Below are positions 42,601 through 51,676 of a stretch of DNA of 64,000 bases, piece after piece. The translations under genes and the position numbers were made by a program. Source of the stretch: CAZRVH01 sp964603635 (GTDB lineage Bacteria > Patescibacteriota > Gracilibacteria > Peribacterales > Peribacteraceae); assembly GCA_964603635.1 (NCBI GenBank), contig CAZRVH010000001.1, positions 1 to 64,000 on the forward strand, read 5' to 3'. The notes below the pieces were generated by a model. It was not told where the DNA came from, did no database searches, and worked only from the letters and a program-made list of their open reading frames with translations. How positions within the stretch are numbered: position 1 is the stretch's first letter; the number at the start of each line of letters is the position of its first letter.

Positions 42601-42908
42601 GAATAAAGGCCATGACGTGAAGAATTTATACAACGTGATGAGAATTCCAAATCCATTTGATTGTCTTCTATAAGAGATTTTTTCTTCGCATGGCTCCATC
42701 CTTTCAATCGTTTCCCCCATCTAATAGCATCTTGTACGTATTGAAATTCGCAGGAATAGACAAGCTCGACCGGCAATCGCTGCGCAGTGTAGGAATTCGG
42801 ATGGACTGCGTTCTGATGTTGCCATAGGCGCTTTGTCACGCTGTTTGTCACGCCTGTGTAGTAGGTGCCGTCGTTGCAGCGCAGCATATAGACCCAATAT
42901 TCTTTCAT
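42510..42908 (-). CDS. GIY-YIG nuclease-domain protein with repeat-derived tail
   Basis: A 132-residue protein from the ATG at 42908. Residues 1-85 are a UPF0213/YhbQ-type GIY-YIG domain: KEYWVYMLRCNDGTYYTGVT (motif), then RLWQHQN and an Arg/Glu-containing helix. Such proteins normally end near residue 85-95. Here the frame continues through the repeat cluster (CHAERRRSATRELLKG is repeat-encoded), so the original stop appears to have been lost to the insertion. The domain may retain nicking activity; its cellular role is not established. Confidence 0.75.
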   Translation of the reverse strand: MKEYWVYMLRCNDGTYYTGVTNSVTKRLWQHQNAVHPNSYTAQRLPVELVYSCEFQYVQDAIRWGKRLKGWSHAKKKSLIEDNQMDLEFSSRCINSSRHGLYSLIACHAERRRSATRELLKGIVSIPRRSLS

Positions 42909-43250
42909 GCCTATATTGTGATGCATGGGATGTTTGTTTGAATGCTTCTCGCTCCGCTCGAAGTGACATTAAAGACAATATGCGCGTCGTTCATTGATGC
43001 ATATTGTTCCGCTATTCCGTAGAACGTATGGAAAAGCTTCTCGCGCAGCCTGTCCCGAGTGAAGCGGAGGGCTTGCAGCGATATCTGATCGAATCAAAGA
43101 AAATATCCACGAAAATAGAGTGCTATCCGTAGGCGGAGCGTGTGTATTTTATGAACACAAATTGTATTCAATTAAAGGATCTTTTTTGCCAGAGATCATC
43201 GATTTTTCTGTCTACAAGTACAGAGCATTTACTTCTTTCCCTACCATCCT
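42909..43250. other. Gene-free stretch with palindrome
   Basis: No convincing gene. ACAATATGC (42975-42983) and GCATATTGT (42999-43007) form a perfect 9-bp inverted repeat with a 15-base loop. Another REP-like word (CTGTCCCGAG ... CGGAGGG) lies near 43050-43075. Confidence 0.5.
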
Positions 43251-43454
43251 ATGGCAACCATCATCGAACGCGATGTACATCACAGGAGCGATGCGGACGC
43301 TTCGTCGGCGATGAATACGGTGATCGCCGTCCTCGCGGTGGTCCTGATTGTCGGTTTCGCGCTGTATGCGCTCCAGGTATTCCCGTTCGCGGCGAATAAC
43401 ACGGGTGCGGATATCAACGTGACCGTTCCGGACGTCACGACGCCGGCACAGTAA
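43251..43454 (+). CDS. Small single-pass membrane protein
   Basis: A 67-residue protein: a polar N-terminus (MATIIERDVHHRSDADASS), one membrane helix (NTVIAVLAVVLIVGFALYAL) and a short outer tail rich in Val, Thr and Pro (NVTVPDVTTPAQ). No cysteine or signal-cleavage site. Function unknown. It lies upstream of the regulated promoter at 43540. Confidence 0.6.
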   Translation: MATIIERDVHHRSDADASSAMNTVIAVLAVVLIVGFALYALQVFPFAANNTGADINVTVPDVTTPAQ

Positions 43455-43539
43455 GCAGGTACGCATCGGAAAAAACCTGATGAAGGCCATTCTCGCATCC
43501 GCGGGAGCGGCCTTCTTCGTGTCCTGACCATAAGGCGTT

Positions 43540-43583
43540 CTTAACATCATCTTAACTCCCCCTTAAGCATCGCCTCGTATGAT
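43540..43583 (+). promoter_or_regulatory. Three 11-bp-phased CTTAA repeats upstream of a -10
   Basis: CTTAAC at 43540 and 43551 and CTTAAG at 43562, each exactly 11 bases apart, end 10 bases before a -10 TATGAT (43578-43583). The expected -35 position overlaps repeats two and three and matches poorly. This arrangement is typical of OmpR/PhoB-family activators bound head-to-tail. The gene controlled is probably 43629. Confidence 0.6.
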
Positions 43584-43628
43584 CCTCGCGTTGATCGATC
43601 ATCTTTATTTCTTTTCTACCCATATTTT

Positions 43629-44147
43629 ATGAAATCCTTTACCAAGGGCTTCGCGGCCGGAGCGACCGCACTTGCCGTCGGCGTGCCGCTGATGGCCCAG
43701 ATGGCACTCGCCGCGTCCGCTGACCAGGCAGTGTCCGAGGCGGCAAACAAGGACGATCGTCCTTCTCCTTCCCAGCCATGCACCGAGGCGATGGCACATC
43801 TTGCTTCCGCCCATGTCGACGTGTTCGATGAGATGAGCAAGGATCGCAAAGCCAAGCTGATCGCTCATCGTGATGCGCTCGTCGCGGCCGCGGGCATCGC
43901 CGATGACACGCAGCGCGCGGAGGTCCTGAAGTCCGCGCATGAGGCAATGAAGCCGACGGGGGAGAAGGAGATTTCAGCCGCGGTCCAAACCGCGATGGAT
44001 GAAGTGAAGGCGGCATGCGGGAACACGATGATGTTCAAGGGGAGACACGGCGGTCCGATGGGCGGCCATGGCGGACCGTTCATGATGAAAATGAAGCGCG
44101 GCGAATTCGATCGCGACCAGGCGCCGGACGAGGTTCCCGCGGCATAA
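43629..44147 (+). CDS. Secreted His/Met-rich protein
   Basis: A 172-residue exported protein. Signal peptide MKSFTKGFAAGATALAVGVP, then LMAQMALAA with a likely cleavage after ALA. The mature region is helical (EAMAHLASAHVDVFDEMSKD, KLIAHRDALVAAAG) with two cysteines, and a tail rich in Met, His and Gly (MMFKGRHGGPMGGHGGPFMM) that could bind copper or another metal. The family is not recognised. The phased operator just upstream suggests two-component control. A strong terminator follows. Confidence 0.7.
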   Translation: MKSFTKGFAAGATALAVGVPLMAQMALAASADQAVSEAANKDDRPSPSQPCTEAMAHLASAHVDVFDEMSKDRKAKLIAHRDALVAAAGIADDTQRAEVLKSAHEAMKPTGEKEISAAVQTAMDEVKAACGNTMMFKGRHGGPMGGHGGPFMMKMKRGEFDRDQAPDEVPAA

Positions 44148-44170
44148 GGAGATCCCGCTTACCGACAAGC

Positions 44171-44196
44171 AAAAGGCCCCACCCCTGGGGCCTTTT
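44171..44196. terminator. Strong bidirectional terminator
   Basis: AAAAGGCCCC (44171-44180) and GGGGCCTTTT (44187-44196) pair perfectly around ACCCCT. It serves both the secreted protein gene and the convergent LamG/SLH gene ending at 44224. Confidence 0.9.
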
Positions 44197-44223
44197 CGCC
44201 GGTCTATGCGTTACCCGACTCTT

Positions 44224-47037
44224 TTAGATGCTGGAGAAGGAAGAGGACGAGGAGCTCATGCTGCTGCTCGTGCTCGACATGCTGCTCACCGAGGAGGAGA
44301 GCGACGACGAGCTCATGGAACTCATCGAGGATGAGAGGCTGGAGCGGGACGATGACAGGCTGCCCAGCGATGACCTGCTGCTGGAGGAACTGCTTCGCGA
44401 GCTGCTGCTGGATGAGCGCGGAATGTCGGAACATCCGTTGTCGTACTCTTGGTCCTGCCATGCGCGGTAGAGCATCAGTGCGATTTCCGCGCGGTTGACG
44501 GGTTCCAAGGGGCGCGCCCTTCCCGTGCCGGAATCCCCGCGGATGACGCAATGATCGGCCGCCGCTTCCATGTATTGCGTGTACCATTGTCCCGAGAGGA
44601 CGTCGCCGGGCCTGGGTGCCTCGCCGGTTCTTGGCAGGGCGAATGCACGGACGATAAGCGCGGCCATTTCCGCGCGCAGGATCGTGTCTCCAGGTCGGCC
44701 CGTGCACGGATGCCTGCCGTAACAATTGCTGTCGCCGCGAACGTAGCCGCGATCACCTGCGTCTTCGAAGTACAGGTAGTACCACGTGCCCGGGCGGACG
44801 TCGTCGAAGCTTGGCGTGTTCGGAGGCGAGGTCATCAGGATTCCTCCCATGACTTCCACGATCAGCTTTGCTGTTTCCGCGCGATTTGCATTGCTGCCGG
44901 GGCGGAAGAACCTGGCTTCGTCGATGGCGCCGATATCCAGGAGCCAGCGCAATGCGTCTTCATAGAAGGCATTGGACGGAACGTCGTCGAACGGCAACGG
45001 TTCGTCTCCTCCGAATCCTCCCCCCGGTACCCCGTTGTTCCTGCTTGATGCGGAGCTGATCCTGCCGCGTCCGCCTCCTCCTCCACCTCCGCCACCCCCG
45101 CCGCCTCCACCCGTGTTCACGGTGCTCGACGAAGAGCTGGATGAAGACGCCGTATCCGGTTCGAAGTCGAATGTCGTCGCGGCGTTTCCGTCGAATGCGA
45201 TCTGGAATCCGTCGACGTTTCCATTATATCCGACCCATTCCGCTTCGCTTCCACCCGCGGCAAGCTGGATGCCGCCGATCGTCGAACTTTCATTGATGAT
45301 GCGTGCGTTCGGATTATTCGAGATGTAGTACGCGAGCGGGAACAAGGAGCCTGAATTGCTCTCCATCCTCCATGCACCGTTCATTGCGTCCCAATTCTGC
45401 CATGTGTTCGCGGTGACGCATCCGGTGCTCGTGCACTGGTCGGGGAAGAATCCGATGAAGAAGATCGGGAAGAAGTACATGCCACCGTCCTGATCCTTTG
45501 GATCGAAGATAAGCGTGTCATCCTTGTCGCCGTCGCCGTCGCTGTCCACCGCAAGGACGAGTTTTGCGGCCATCAATTCAGCCGCTGCCGAACCCGTGCT
45601 GGAGACCGAACTTCCTGTTCCGCTTGATACGGATGATCCCGTGCCTGAAGAGACAGAAGAACCGGATCCGCTGGAAACCGAACTTCCGGATCCCGAGGAG
45701 ACCGATGATCCCGATCCGCTGGAAACGGATGATCCGCTGCCCGAAGAGACCGAAGAACCCGTTCCGCTCGACACCGATGAACCCGTACCCGAAGATACCG
45801 ACGAGCTGGTGCTCGTGCTCGACGAGGAGCTCGAACTGCCCATGAACGTGAACGTGCGGTACATAAGCGTCGTGATGTCGGAGAGAAGTCCGCCGCTGCC
45901 CGTGTAGTCGGGATTTGTCAGTCGGATCTTGCTACCGGACGTCGTCACCGTCAGTTGGACGCTTCCCACTCCGTACGGAGGGGTTGCAGGTCCCGTAACG
46001 AATGTTCCGGCGGCGCTGCCCGAAGCCGTAAACGACCATCGATGGAGGTTGGACGGGCGCACGACGACCGTACCGCTCGCACTTAGCGAGGAGTTGGAAG
46101 AAGCCGAACTTCCCGATCCAGAGGAAACGGATGAGCCGCTACCGGACGACACGGAGCTCCCCGAGCCGCTGGAGACGGAACTGCCGGATCCCGAAGAGAC
46201 GCTGCTGGAGCTGCTGCTTGCGTCGCTGCATCCCGTTGCGAGGTCTGCGACTTCGGCGGCCGACAATACCCGGCCGTAGATTTGGATATCATCCAGGCTT
46301 CCCTGGTAAAAACCATCGATCGCGTCATGCCTGCTTCCGATTTCCAGCGCGTTGGTCACGGTGTTGATCGGCGTGACGAATGATCCGGACTTGGTCAGGA
46401 CACCGTCGAGGTAATAGGTCCAGTCCGTCGCTCCGTCGTATGTGAACGCGACGTGGTGCCAGCCTGCCGCGGGAATCTGGCTTCCGGACAAAGTGACGTT
46501 GTTATCGGCATTGATCGCATCGGTGAACAAATAGGTGTCCGCGGCGGAGGTTCCCATCTGCAAGATGAATTTTTGGTTCGGGTCATTGCCGTTTCCCATG
46601 GACACCAGTGTCGCTTGTTCCGTCACTGCGGATTGATTCATCCAGAGCGAAATGGAACGCGCGTCGGATCCGGACGGCAGTCCCGTCACATCCGATACGA
46701 GTGCGTAGTCATCCGTGCCATCGAATGAAAGCGCAGCGGGATTCGGGGCGATGCTCGGAGTGCCCGTCGTCCATGTCGGCGCATTCAAAAGCGTTCCGCT
46801 GTGGCTGTTACCCGAATCATCCGCGATGGTCGACCCCGATCCTTCATCGAGTCGCCAGTAGGCGGCGAGATTGGCCGGACTGACCACGGTACAGGGTCCG
46901 ATGGCCGATGCGTGGGGTGAGGACACGCCGAATGCGATGCTGCCTAGCACCACCGATGTGAGAAAGGCGGACCCGACGGCTGCGACACCTGCTGTCGTTC
47001 CTCGGGGAATGAATCTGCGCAAAGTGCGTATGGACAT
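44224..47037 (-). CDS. LamG-domain, Ser-rich, SLH surface protein
   Basis: A 937-residue surface protein. After the signal sequence (about 1-46) comes a LamG/concanavalin-like domain (about 55-270: AYWRLDEGSGSTIADDSG, WHHVAFTYDGATDWTYYLDG, GSLDDIQIYGRVLS). Then come two blocks of Ser-rich repeats (SSVSSGSG/SSVSSGTG, about 275-315 and 410-480) flanking a beta-rich region. A domain with a calcium-like loop (DSDGDGDKDD, near 500) follows, then a poly-Gly run, three SLH modules (about 690-880) for cell-wall anchoring, and a Ser/Met tail (SSMSSMSSSS). LamG domains often bind glycans. The Ser repeats are encoded by imperfect DNA repeats and probably vary in copy number. Confidence 0.88.
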   Translation of the reverse strand: MSIRTLRRFIPRGTTAGVAAVGSAFLTSVVLGSIAFGVSSPHASAIGPCTVVSPANLAAYWRLDEGSGSTIADDSGNSHSGTLLNAPTWTTGTPSIAPNPAALSFDGTDDYALVSDVTGLPSGSDARSISLWMNQSAVTEQATLVSMGNGNDPNQKFILQMGTSAADTYLFTDAINADNNVTLSGSQIPAAGWHHVAFTYDGATDWTYYLDGVLTKSGSFVTPINTVTNALEIGSRHDAIDGFYQGSLDDIQIYGRVLSAAEVADLATGCSDASSSSSSVSSGSGSSVSSGSGSSVSSGSGSSVSSGSGSSASSNSSLSASGTVVVRPSNLHRWSFTASGSAAGTFVTGPATPPYGVGSVQLTVTTSGSKIRLTNPDYTGSGGLLSDITTLMYRTFTFMGSSSSSSSTSTSSSVSSGTGSSVSSGTGSSVSSGSGSSVSSGSGSSVSSGSGSSVSSGSGSSVSSGTGSSVSSGTGSSVSSTGSAAAELMAAKLVLAVDSDGDGDKDDTLIFDPKDQDGGMYFFPIFFIGFFPDQCTSTGCVTANTWQNWDAMNGAWRMESNSGSLFPLAYYISNNPNARIINESSTIGGIQLAAGGSEAEWVGYNGNVDGFQIAFDGNAATTFDFEPDTASSSSSSSSTVNTGGGGGGGGGGGGGGRGRISSASSRNNGVPGGGFGGDEPLPFDDVPSNAFYEDALRWLLDIGAIDEARFFRPGSNANRAETAKLIVEVMGGILMTSPPNTPSFDDVRPGTWYYLYFEDAGDRGYVRGDSNCYGRHPCTGRPGDTILRAEMAALIVRAFALPRTGEAPRPGDVLSGQWYTQYMEAAADHCVIRGDSGTGRARPLEPVNRAEIALMLYRAWQDQEYDNGCSDIPRSSSSSSRSSSSSSRSSLGSLSSSRSSLSSSMSSMSSSSLSSSVSSMSSTSSSMSSSSSSFSSI

Positions 47038-47291
47038 AAAGGAGGAGGGAAGAAGGCAGAGCGAGCAAGTAAGTCTGCTCGTAAGCTTATTGAGACGGCA
47101 GCTTTTGCGTTTTCTTACTGATTAAGTAATCCAAATCGGAATTTTGTATTTTCACAGGCGATACGCGACGTACGCTTGCTTCCCTCCGAAGCGCGATAGC
47201 GCAGGCGAGCAAGTCGAATGACATGCGTAGGGCCATCGCTTTTTGAAACATTCCCGTTACCTTCGGGGTTCTTCATCGTATGACTTTCTGT

Positions 47292-47714
47292 ATGACGCAT
47301 CATCCTCTCCATCATCATCGGCCCAATCCCTTGCTCGTCGCATCGACGCTGCTGGTCGCCCTCGGCTGCATCCTGCTCACGTCATGCGGCACGACATCCG
47401 CCCGCAGGAGCGATGACGTTCCCGAAGCGCCGCGTCACGTCACGCTGTCCGGCATGTCCGTGTGCCTTCCGCACCGCGATACCTCGGGTCCGCACACCAT
47501 GGAATGCGCGCTCGGTCTGAAAGCCCGGGACGGCACGCACTATGCGTTGGACCTCAGCATCTACCAGGCCGAGATGTATTGGGATTTCCCAACGCACGAA
47601 CAGGTGTCCATCGAAGGAACGCTCGTGCCGCTCGATGATATCGACGGACGCACGTGGGACGTCTACGACATCGCCGGCCAAGTGCGCGTCACGTCTATCC
47701 GTCGCGAAGCATGA
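47292..47714 (+). CDS. Lipoprotein-like exported protein
   Basis: A 140-residue protein (ATG 47292; ATG 47280 adds four residues). The N-terminus has a His-rich start (THHPLHHHRPNP), a hydrophobic core (LLVASTLLVALGCILL) and a lipobox-like LLTSC. The mature part has TLSGMSVCLPHRDTSGPHTM and a beta-rich C-terminus (VSIEGTLVPLDDIDGRTWDV, GQVRVTSI) that could be an OB-like fold. No family assigned. Confidence 0.6.
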   Translation: MTHHPLHHHRPNPLLVASTLLVALGCILLTSCGTTSARRSDDVPEAPRHVTLSGMSVCLPHRDTSGPHTMECALGLKARDGTHYALDLSIYQAEMYWDFPTHEQVSIEGTLVPLDDIDGRTWDVYDIAGQVRVTSIRREA

Positions 47715-48041
47715 GGCATACGAAGCCCAAACACAGGCACGTCGAAAGCGTGCGCGCGCGCCTCTCGGAGCGCAACGCACGGGGCGTCTTGCACGACGAT
47801 GCGCGGAAGCGCGGGCATTTCCCGGCAAACGGATCCGTGCGAAAACCGGTCGCCGTCCGTTTTCAAATGTCGTAGCGTACGTACGCGAACCCGCCTGGAT
47901 CGGTTTGCACGAAGCTTTTTTCGCCCGTGTCCATTTCAAATCATGCACATATTTCCACCGTGCATCATTCCCGTCCTTTCGGTAGCGGTTTTTTGGGCGT
48001 GACGTGTCATAACATGGATCGTTTACCGTCCTCTGATCAAC
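47715..48041. other. Gene-free stretch
   Basis: About 330 bases between the lipoprotein and the PBP gene. Frames here are short or antisense, and no clear promoter, terminator or RNA structure was found. Confidence 0.5.
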
Positions 48042-50336
48042 ATGCGACTTCTGTTCTTCCAACAGTGGCGAGTCATGTACCGACAGGTCGGTGAGCGATG
48101 CCTGGCAACGGTCGAACGGTTGCGCGCCTTGTCCGACACGGACGTACGGAATGCGATCGGGGATTTCGCCGCGCGCACGCATCCATCCGGATTCGCACCC
48201 ATCGCGGCGTATCCGCCGATGGTCGCGAGCTACGTTTTGTCCGCTGCCTTCGTCGCTTTCTTCGTCAGTCTGCCGGACGTGCGCGATCCATCGGTATGGA
48301 ATCCCCCGCACAGCATCGCGGTCCAAGACAGGAACGGAAAGGACATGTACGTCGCCTACGGGGAGGAGGACCGCGTGTGGGTGCCCATGGAGGAAATCCC
48401 GGCGCATGTGCGCAACGCATTCGTCGCCATTGAGGACCGGCGTTACTGGGAGCGCGGATGCGTGGATTCCCGTGCGATGGCCCGCGCCGTTTTGGCAAAT
48501 ATTTCATCGTACAAATCGCAGGGCGCATCCACCATCACGCAACAGTTGGTACGCACGGCGCTCTTGGATCGCGAGAAGAAATTCTCCCGCAAGGCGAAGG
48601 AGATCCTGCTCGCGTGCCAGCTGGAACAAGTCATGTCGAAGGAGGATATCCTCCTGCACTATCTCAACTGGATCCCCTTCGGAAGCGGCGTTGCGGGCGT
48701 CCAGCAAGCGAGCAAGCATTTCTTCGGCAAGGACGTGAAGAATTTGTCGGTCGCCGAGGCCGCGGTGCTCGCGTCCCTTCCGCAGCGGCCGTCGTACTTC
48801 AGCCCCTATGGAAGCCATCGGTACACGCAGGTGACCGAAACGGGGCGCGCGATGATCGCGTCCGGCGCGACGTTGGAAAATTACAGGGGGCTTGGGAAGC
48901 AGGTCATTATCGGCCTGACGGGAACCTCGGCTGTGCTTGCGGGGCACAGCGGGGCGCTCGTGTTGGGCGGACGCGCGAACCAGGTCCTCACTGCCATGCA
49001 TGAGCAGGGCTATATCGACGATGCGACGAAAAGGAAGGCGGACAACAACGTCTTTTCGCTTCGTTTCCGGCCGAACATCCGCAAAATCGACGCGCCTCAT
49101 TACGTGCTTGGCATGATCGACAGGCTGGAAGAGGAACTTGAGGAAAAGGCCGTCAGTAAACAGCTCACCGTCCGTACCACCATCGACCTCGAGCTTCAGC
49201 GCATCGCGGAGCAGCTCGCCAACACGCATGCGCAGCGCATCGCCGCGAAGTACGGGGCGAAAGGCGTGGCGATAGTGCTTGCGGATTCTGAGACGCGCGA
49301 AATCCTGGCATACGTCGGGAACGCGAATTACTTCGGCGGAGGAAGCGGGGCAATGATCGATATGGCGGTGATGCCCAGGCAGCCGGGCTCAAGTTTCAAG
49401 CCTATCGTGTACGCGACGACCATGGCGTACGCGGGATGGAAGCCGTATACCACCGTGCAGGATACGCCGCTGGAGATCGGGGGCATCCGCCCGCGCAACT
49501 ATGCCGGCGATTTCCAGGGGACTTTGACGGTGATGAACGCGCTCAACAGATCGCGCAACATCCCCGCCATACGAGCCTTCACCGAAGTCGGCGAGGAGAA
49601 AATCCTGGAACTGGCCGCCGATATCGGGGCTCCCACGCCCTACGTGCGCAAGTCTTCCCTGCGCGAAGCGGGCAATGATTTCACGTATAGCTGGCCGCTC
49701 GCCATCGGCGCGGCCGAAGTGCCGCTCGTCGAAATGGTCCAGGCGTACGGCACCTTCGCGAACGGCGGAGTGTACAAACCCCTCACCGGTATCCGCTCGG
49801 TGCAGGACATCGATGGAAACGACTACCTGCATCGCGATACGAAAGGGGAGCAGGTGATTCCCGCCGCGATCGCGGACACGATGACGTCGATGCTCAGTGA
49901 GTCTCGCAGCAGGCCCGCCGGATTCTGGCGCGGCATCACCGACATTCCGGGTATCGACGAGGCCGTGAAGACGGGTACGAGCAACGTCTGCATGGAACGC
50001 GACGCGAGCAAGACGTGCACGAAGATGCTCCCGCGCGACGTGTGGGCCATGGGATACACGCCCGCATTCATCGTGGGGGTATGGATGGGAAACGTCGATG
50101 GGACCGCGCTCACGGCCAACGCGGACGGACTCAATGCGGCCGTCCCGCTATGGAAAGATATGCTTCTTGCCGCGCACGCGAGTTCCTTGGGCAAGGATTC
50201 CGCAGTCGCGTTCTCGGGAACCCGCGCGCCGTATTACACCCAACATCCCAACGCCAATCCGGACCGCACGATCGCGACGCCGAGTCCCGCGGTCATCGGC
50301 AGGGGTTGGAAAACCATTCTGTCGCGACGGTACTGA
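48042..50336 (+). CDS. Class A penicillin-binding protein (PBP1-type)
   Basis: A bifunctional peptidoglycan synthase of 764 residues. A cytoplasmic N-terminus of about 60 residues is followed by a membrane helix (VASYVLSAAFVAFFVSLP, about 63-80). The GT51 transglycosylase has the catalytic-glutamate motif AIEDRRYWERG (about 128-138) and ASTITQQLVRTALLDREKK (about 163-181). The transpeptidase has the SxxK motif PGSSFKPIVYA (about 447-457), SRN (about 505) and KTGTSN (about 643-648). All catalytic motifs are intact. It builds and cross-links cell wall, which together with SLH proteins supports a Gram-positive-like envelope. Confidence 0.95.
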   Translation: MRLLFFQQWRVMYRQVGERCLATVERLRALSDTDVRNAIGDFAARTHPSGFAPIAAYPPMVASYVLSAAFVAFFVSLPDVRDPSVWNPPHSIAVQDRNGKDMYVAYGEEDRVWVPMEEIPAHVRNAFVAIEDRRYWERGCVDSRAMARAVLANISSYKSQGASTITQQLVRTALLDREKKFSRKAKEILLACQLEQVMSKEDILLHYLNWIPFGSGVAGVQQASKHFFGKDVKNLSVAEAAVLASLPQRPSYFSPYGSHRYTQVTETGRAMIASGATLENYRGLGKQVIIGLTGTSAVLAGHSGALVLGGRANQVLTAMHEQGYIDDATKRKADNNVFSLRFRPNIRKIDAPHYVLGMIDRLEEELEEKAVSKQLTVRTTIDLELQRIAEQLANTHAQRIAAKYGAKGVAIVLADSETREILAYVGNANYFGGGSGAMIDMAVMPRQPGSSFKPIVYATTMAYAGWKPYTTVQDTPLEIGGIRPRNYAGDFQGTLTVMNALNRSRNIPAIRAFTEVGEEKILELAADIGAPTPYVRKSSLREAGNDFTYSWPLAIGAAEVPLVEMVQAYGTFANGGVYKPLTGIRSVQDIDGNDYLHRDTKGEQVIPAAIADTMTSMLSESRSRPAGFWRGITDIPGIDEAVKTGTSNVCMERDASKTCTKMLPRDVWAMGYTPAFIVGVWMGNVDGTALTANADGLNAAVPLWKDMLLAAHASSLGKDSAVAFSGTRAPYYTQHPNANPDRTIATPSPAVIGRGWKTILSRRY

Positions 50337-50339
50337 CCG

Positions 50340-50894
50340 TTACTTCACGTAGAGGTAAACGTCCCCTTCCTGCTTCGTCACGGGGATATCCGGCATGCGG
50401 AACAGATAGGAAACAACCCTGCTTCCCGGCTTCAGTCGATGCCAAATCTCGGCATGGAAACGCTTCATCGTTTCTTTAAGGAGGAAGCAGAACAGGACAT
50501 CCGGTTGTGCAAAATCCCGTGTCCAAAAATTGCCGTACCGTATGAATACATTTTTTGTTCTTAAAGACAGGATTTTGGCTAAGAGATAAGTTGGATACGA
50601 TAGTTCAAATCCCGTGGAAACAGCTCCTTCCCGGGCCGCTGCCCGTACGATCCGACCGTCCCCGCATCCCAGGTCCCATGCGGTTTCCCCGTGTCGGATG
50701 TGTGCCAAACGGACCATGGCCTTCACGTCGGCGCGCTTCGTGGGGATGAACGGAGGAGATTTGTGCCGTATCACGCGGATGAACTGGGCGGACAAAACCA
50801 CGGTGCAGAGCATCGCCAAGGACAGGACCGTCGGGTTCCGTGGAAACAGGAACGTCAGTCCCAGGATGACGAGTAAGAGGATCGATTCCAGCAT
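50340..50894 (-). CDS. Membrane-anchored class I methyltransferase
   Basis: A 184-residue protein from the ATG at 50894. Two hydrophobic stretches (ILLLVILGLTFLF and LSLAMLCTVVLSAQFI) anchor the N-terminus. A small Rossmann-fold methyltransferase follows with the SAM motif AWDLGCGDGRIVRAAAREG (about 72-90), FELSYPTYLLAKI and DVLFCFLLKETMKR. It lacks a recognisable substrate domain and may act on a lipid or quinone. It converges on the PBP gene with a three-base gap. Confidence 0.82.
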   Translation of the reverse strand: MLESILLLVILGLTFLFPRNPTVLSLAMLCTVVLSAQFIRVIRHKSPPFIPTKRADVKAMVRLAHIRHGETAWDLGCGDGRIVRAAAREGAVSTGFELSYPTYLLAKILSLRTKNVFIRYGNFWTRDFAQPDVLFCFLLKETMKRFHAEIWHRLKPGSRVVSYLFRMPDIPVTKQEGDVYLYVK

Positions 50895-51000
50895 GCGTGA
50901 AGCATACGCTTCTTCCGCGCTTCCGCATCGTCTGCGCGAGACTGGTTTTTCCCTTTCATAGCCCTTATTCAGGCGTATTGTGCATACCTCTTCTTTCTCT

Positions 51001-51633
51001 ATGTGTTTTTCTCCCACGGCAAGTTTCGCGGCGGCGGCCTTCCTCGGAACGGCGGGTGCGGCATCCGTCCGCGAAGCGAAGGATAAACGAGATCTTCCTT
51101 TCGCATCCATCCCGTTCCTGTTCGGCATGCAACAACTGACGGAAGGCATCGTCTGGCTGACGTTCGCGTCGCCGGCCGTCCAGTCCGTCGCGACCTTCGC
51201 GTATATTCTTTTTTCCCATGTATTGTGGCCCATATTCATTCCGCTCGCGGTGCGGTACATGGAGCCCGTGCGGTGGCGCAGGATCATCCTCCTTCCGTTC
51301 ATCCTCACGGGCGCGGTTGTCGGTTCGTATTTCCTGTACTACCTCTTCACGGATTCCGTTGCGCCGGCGATCGTCAATCACTGCATTGCGTACCAGGGTA
51401 CATATTTCTACCAAACATTCGTGCTCTCCCCGTACTCCGTCGCGACCTGTGCGAGTTGTTTGGTTTCGAGCAGGCGTTTCGTGAATGTGTTCGGCATCCT
51501 GACGTTTCTCGCGGCGATCGTATCGTATCGGTTCTTCCAGGCGAACTTCGTGTCGGTGTGGTGTTTCTTTTCCGCCGTGCTGAGCGTTTTGATGTATTGG
51601 CATTTCCGTTCGTCGAACTCCAAAAAGTCCTGA
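51001..51633 (+). CDS. DUF6629-like integral membrane protein
   Basis: A 210-residue polytopic protein beginning MCFSPTASFAAAAFLGTAG, the characteristic N-terminus of the DUF6629 family (MCFSATAS...). FLFGMQQLTEGIVWL follows, then five to six further helices and a C-terminal basic tail. Function unknown across the family. The ATG at 51001 begins the family motif. Confidence 0.8.
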   Translation: MCFSPTASFAAAAFLGTAGAASVREAKDKRDLPFASIPFLFGMQQLTEGIVWLTFASPAVQSVATFAYILFSHVLWPIFIPLAVRYMEPVRWRRIILLPFILTGAVVGSYFLYYLFTDSVAPAIVNHCIAYQGTYFYQTFVLSPYSVATCASCLVSSRRFVNVFGILTFLAAIVSYRFFQANFVSVWCFFSAVLSVLMYWHFRSSNSKKS

Positions 51634-51676
51634 TACGCTTTTGCAAGGGTCCTTTGCGATGTACCATACGGCTCGT

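Noticed and set aside
43120..43314. A 64-residue ORF overlapping the small membrane protein
   Set aside because: Starts with GTG, has no family or topology, and conflicts with the better ORF at 43251.
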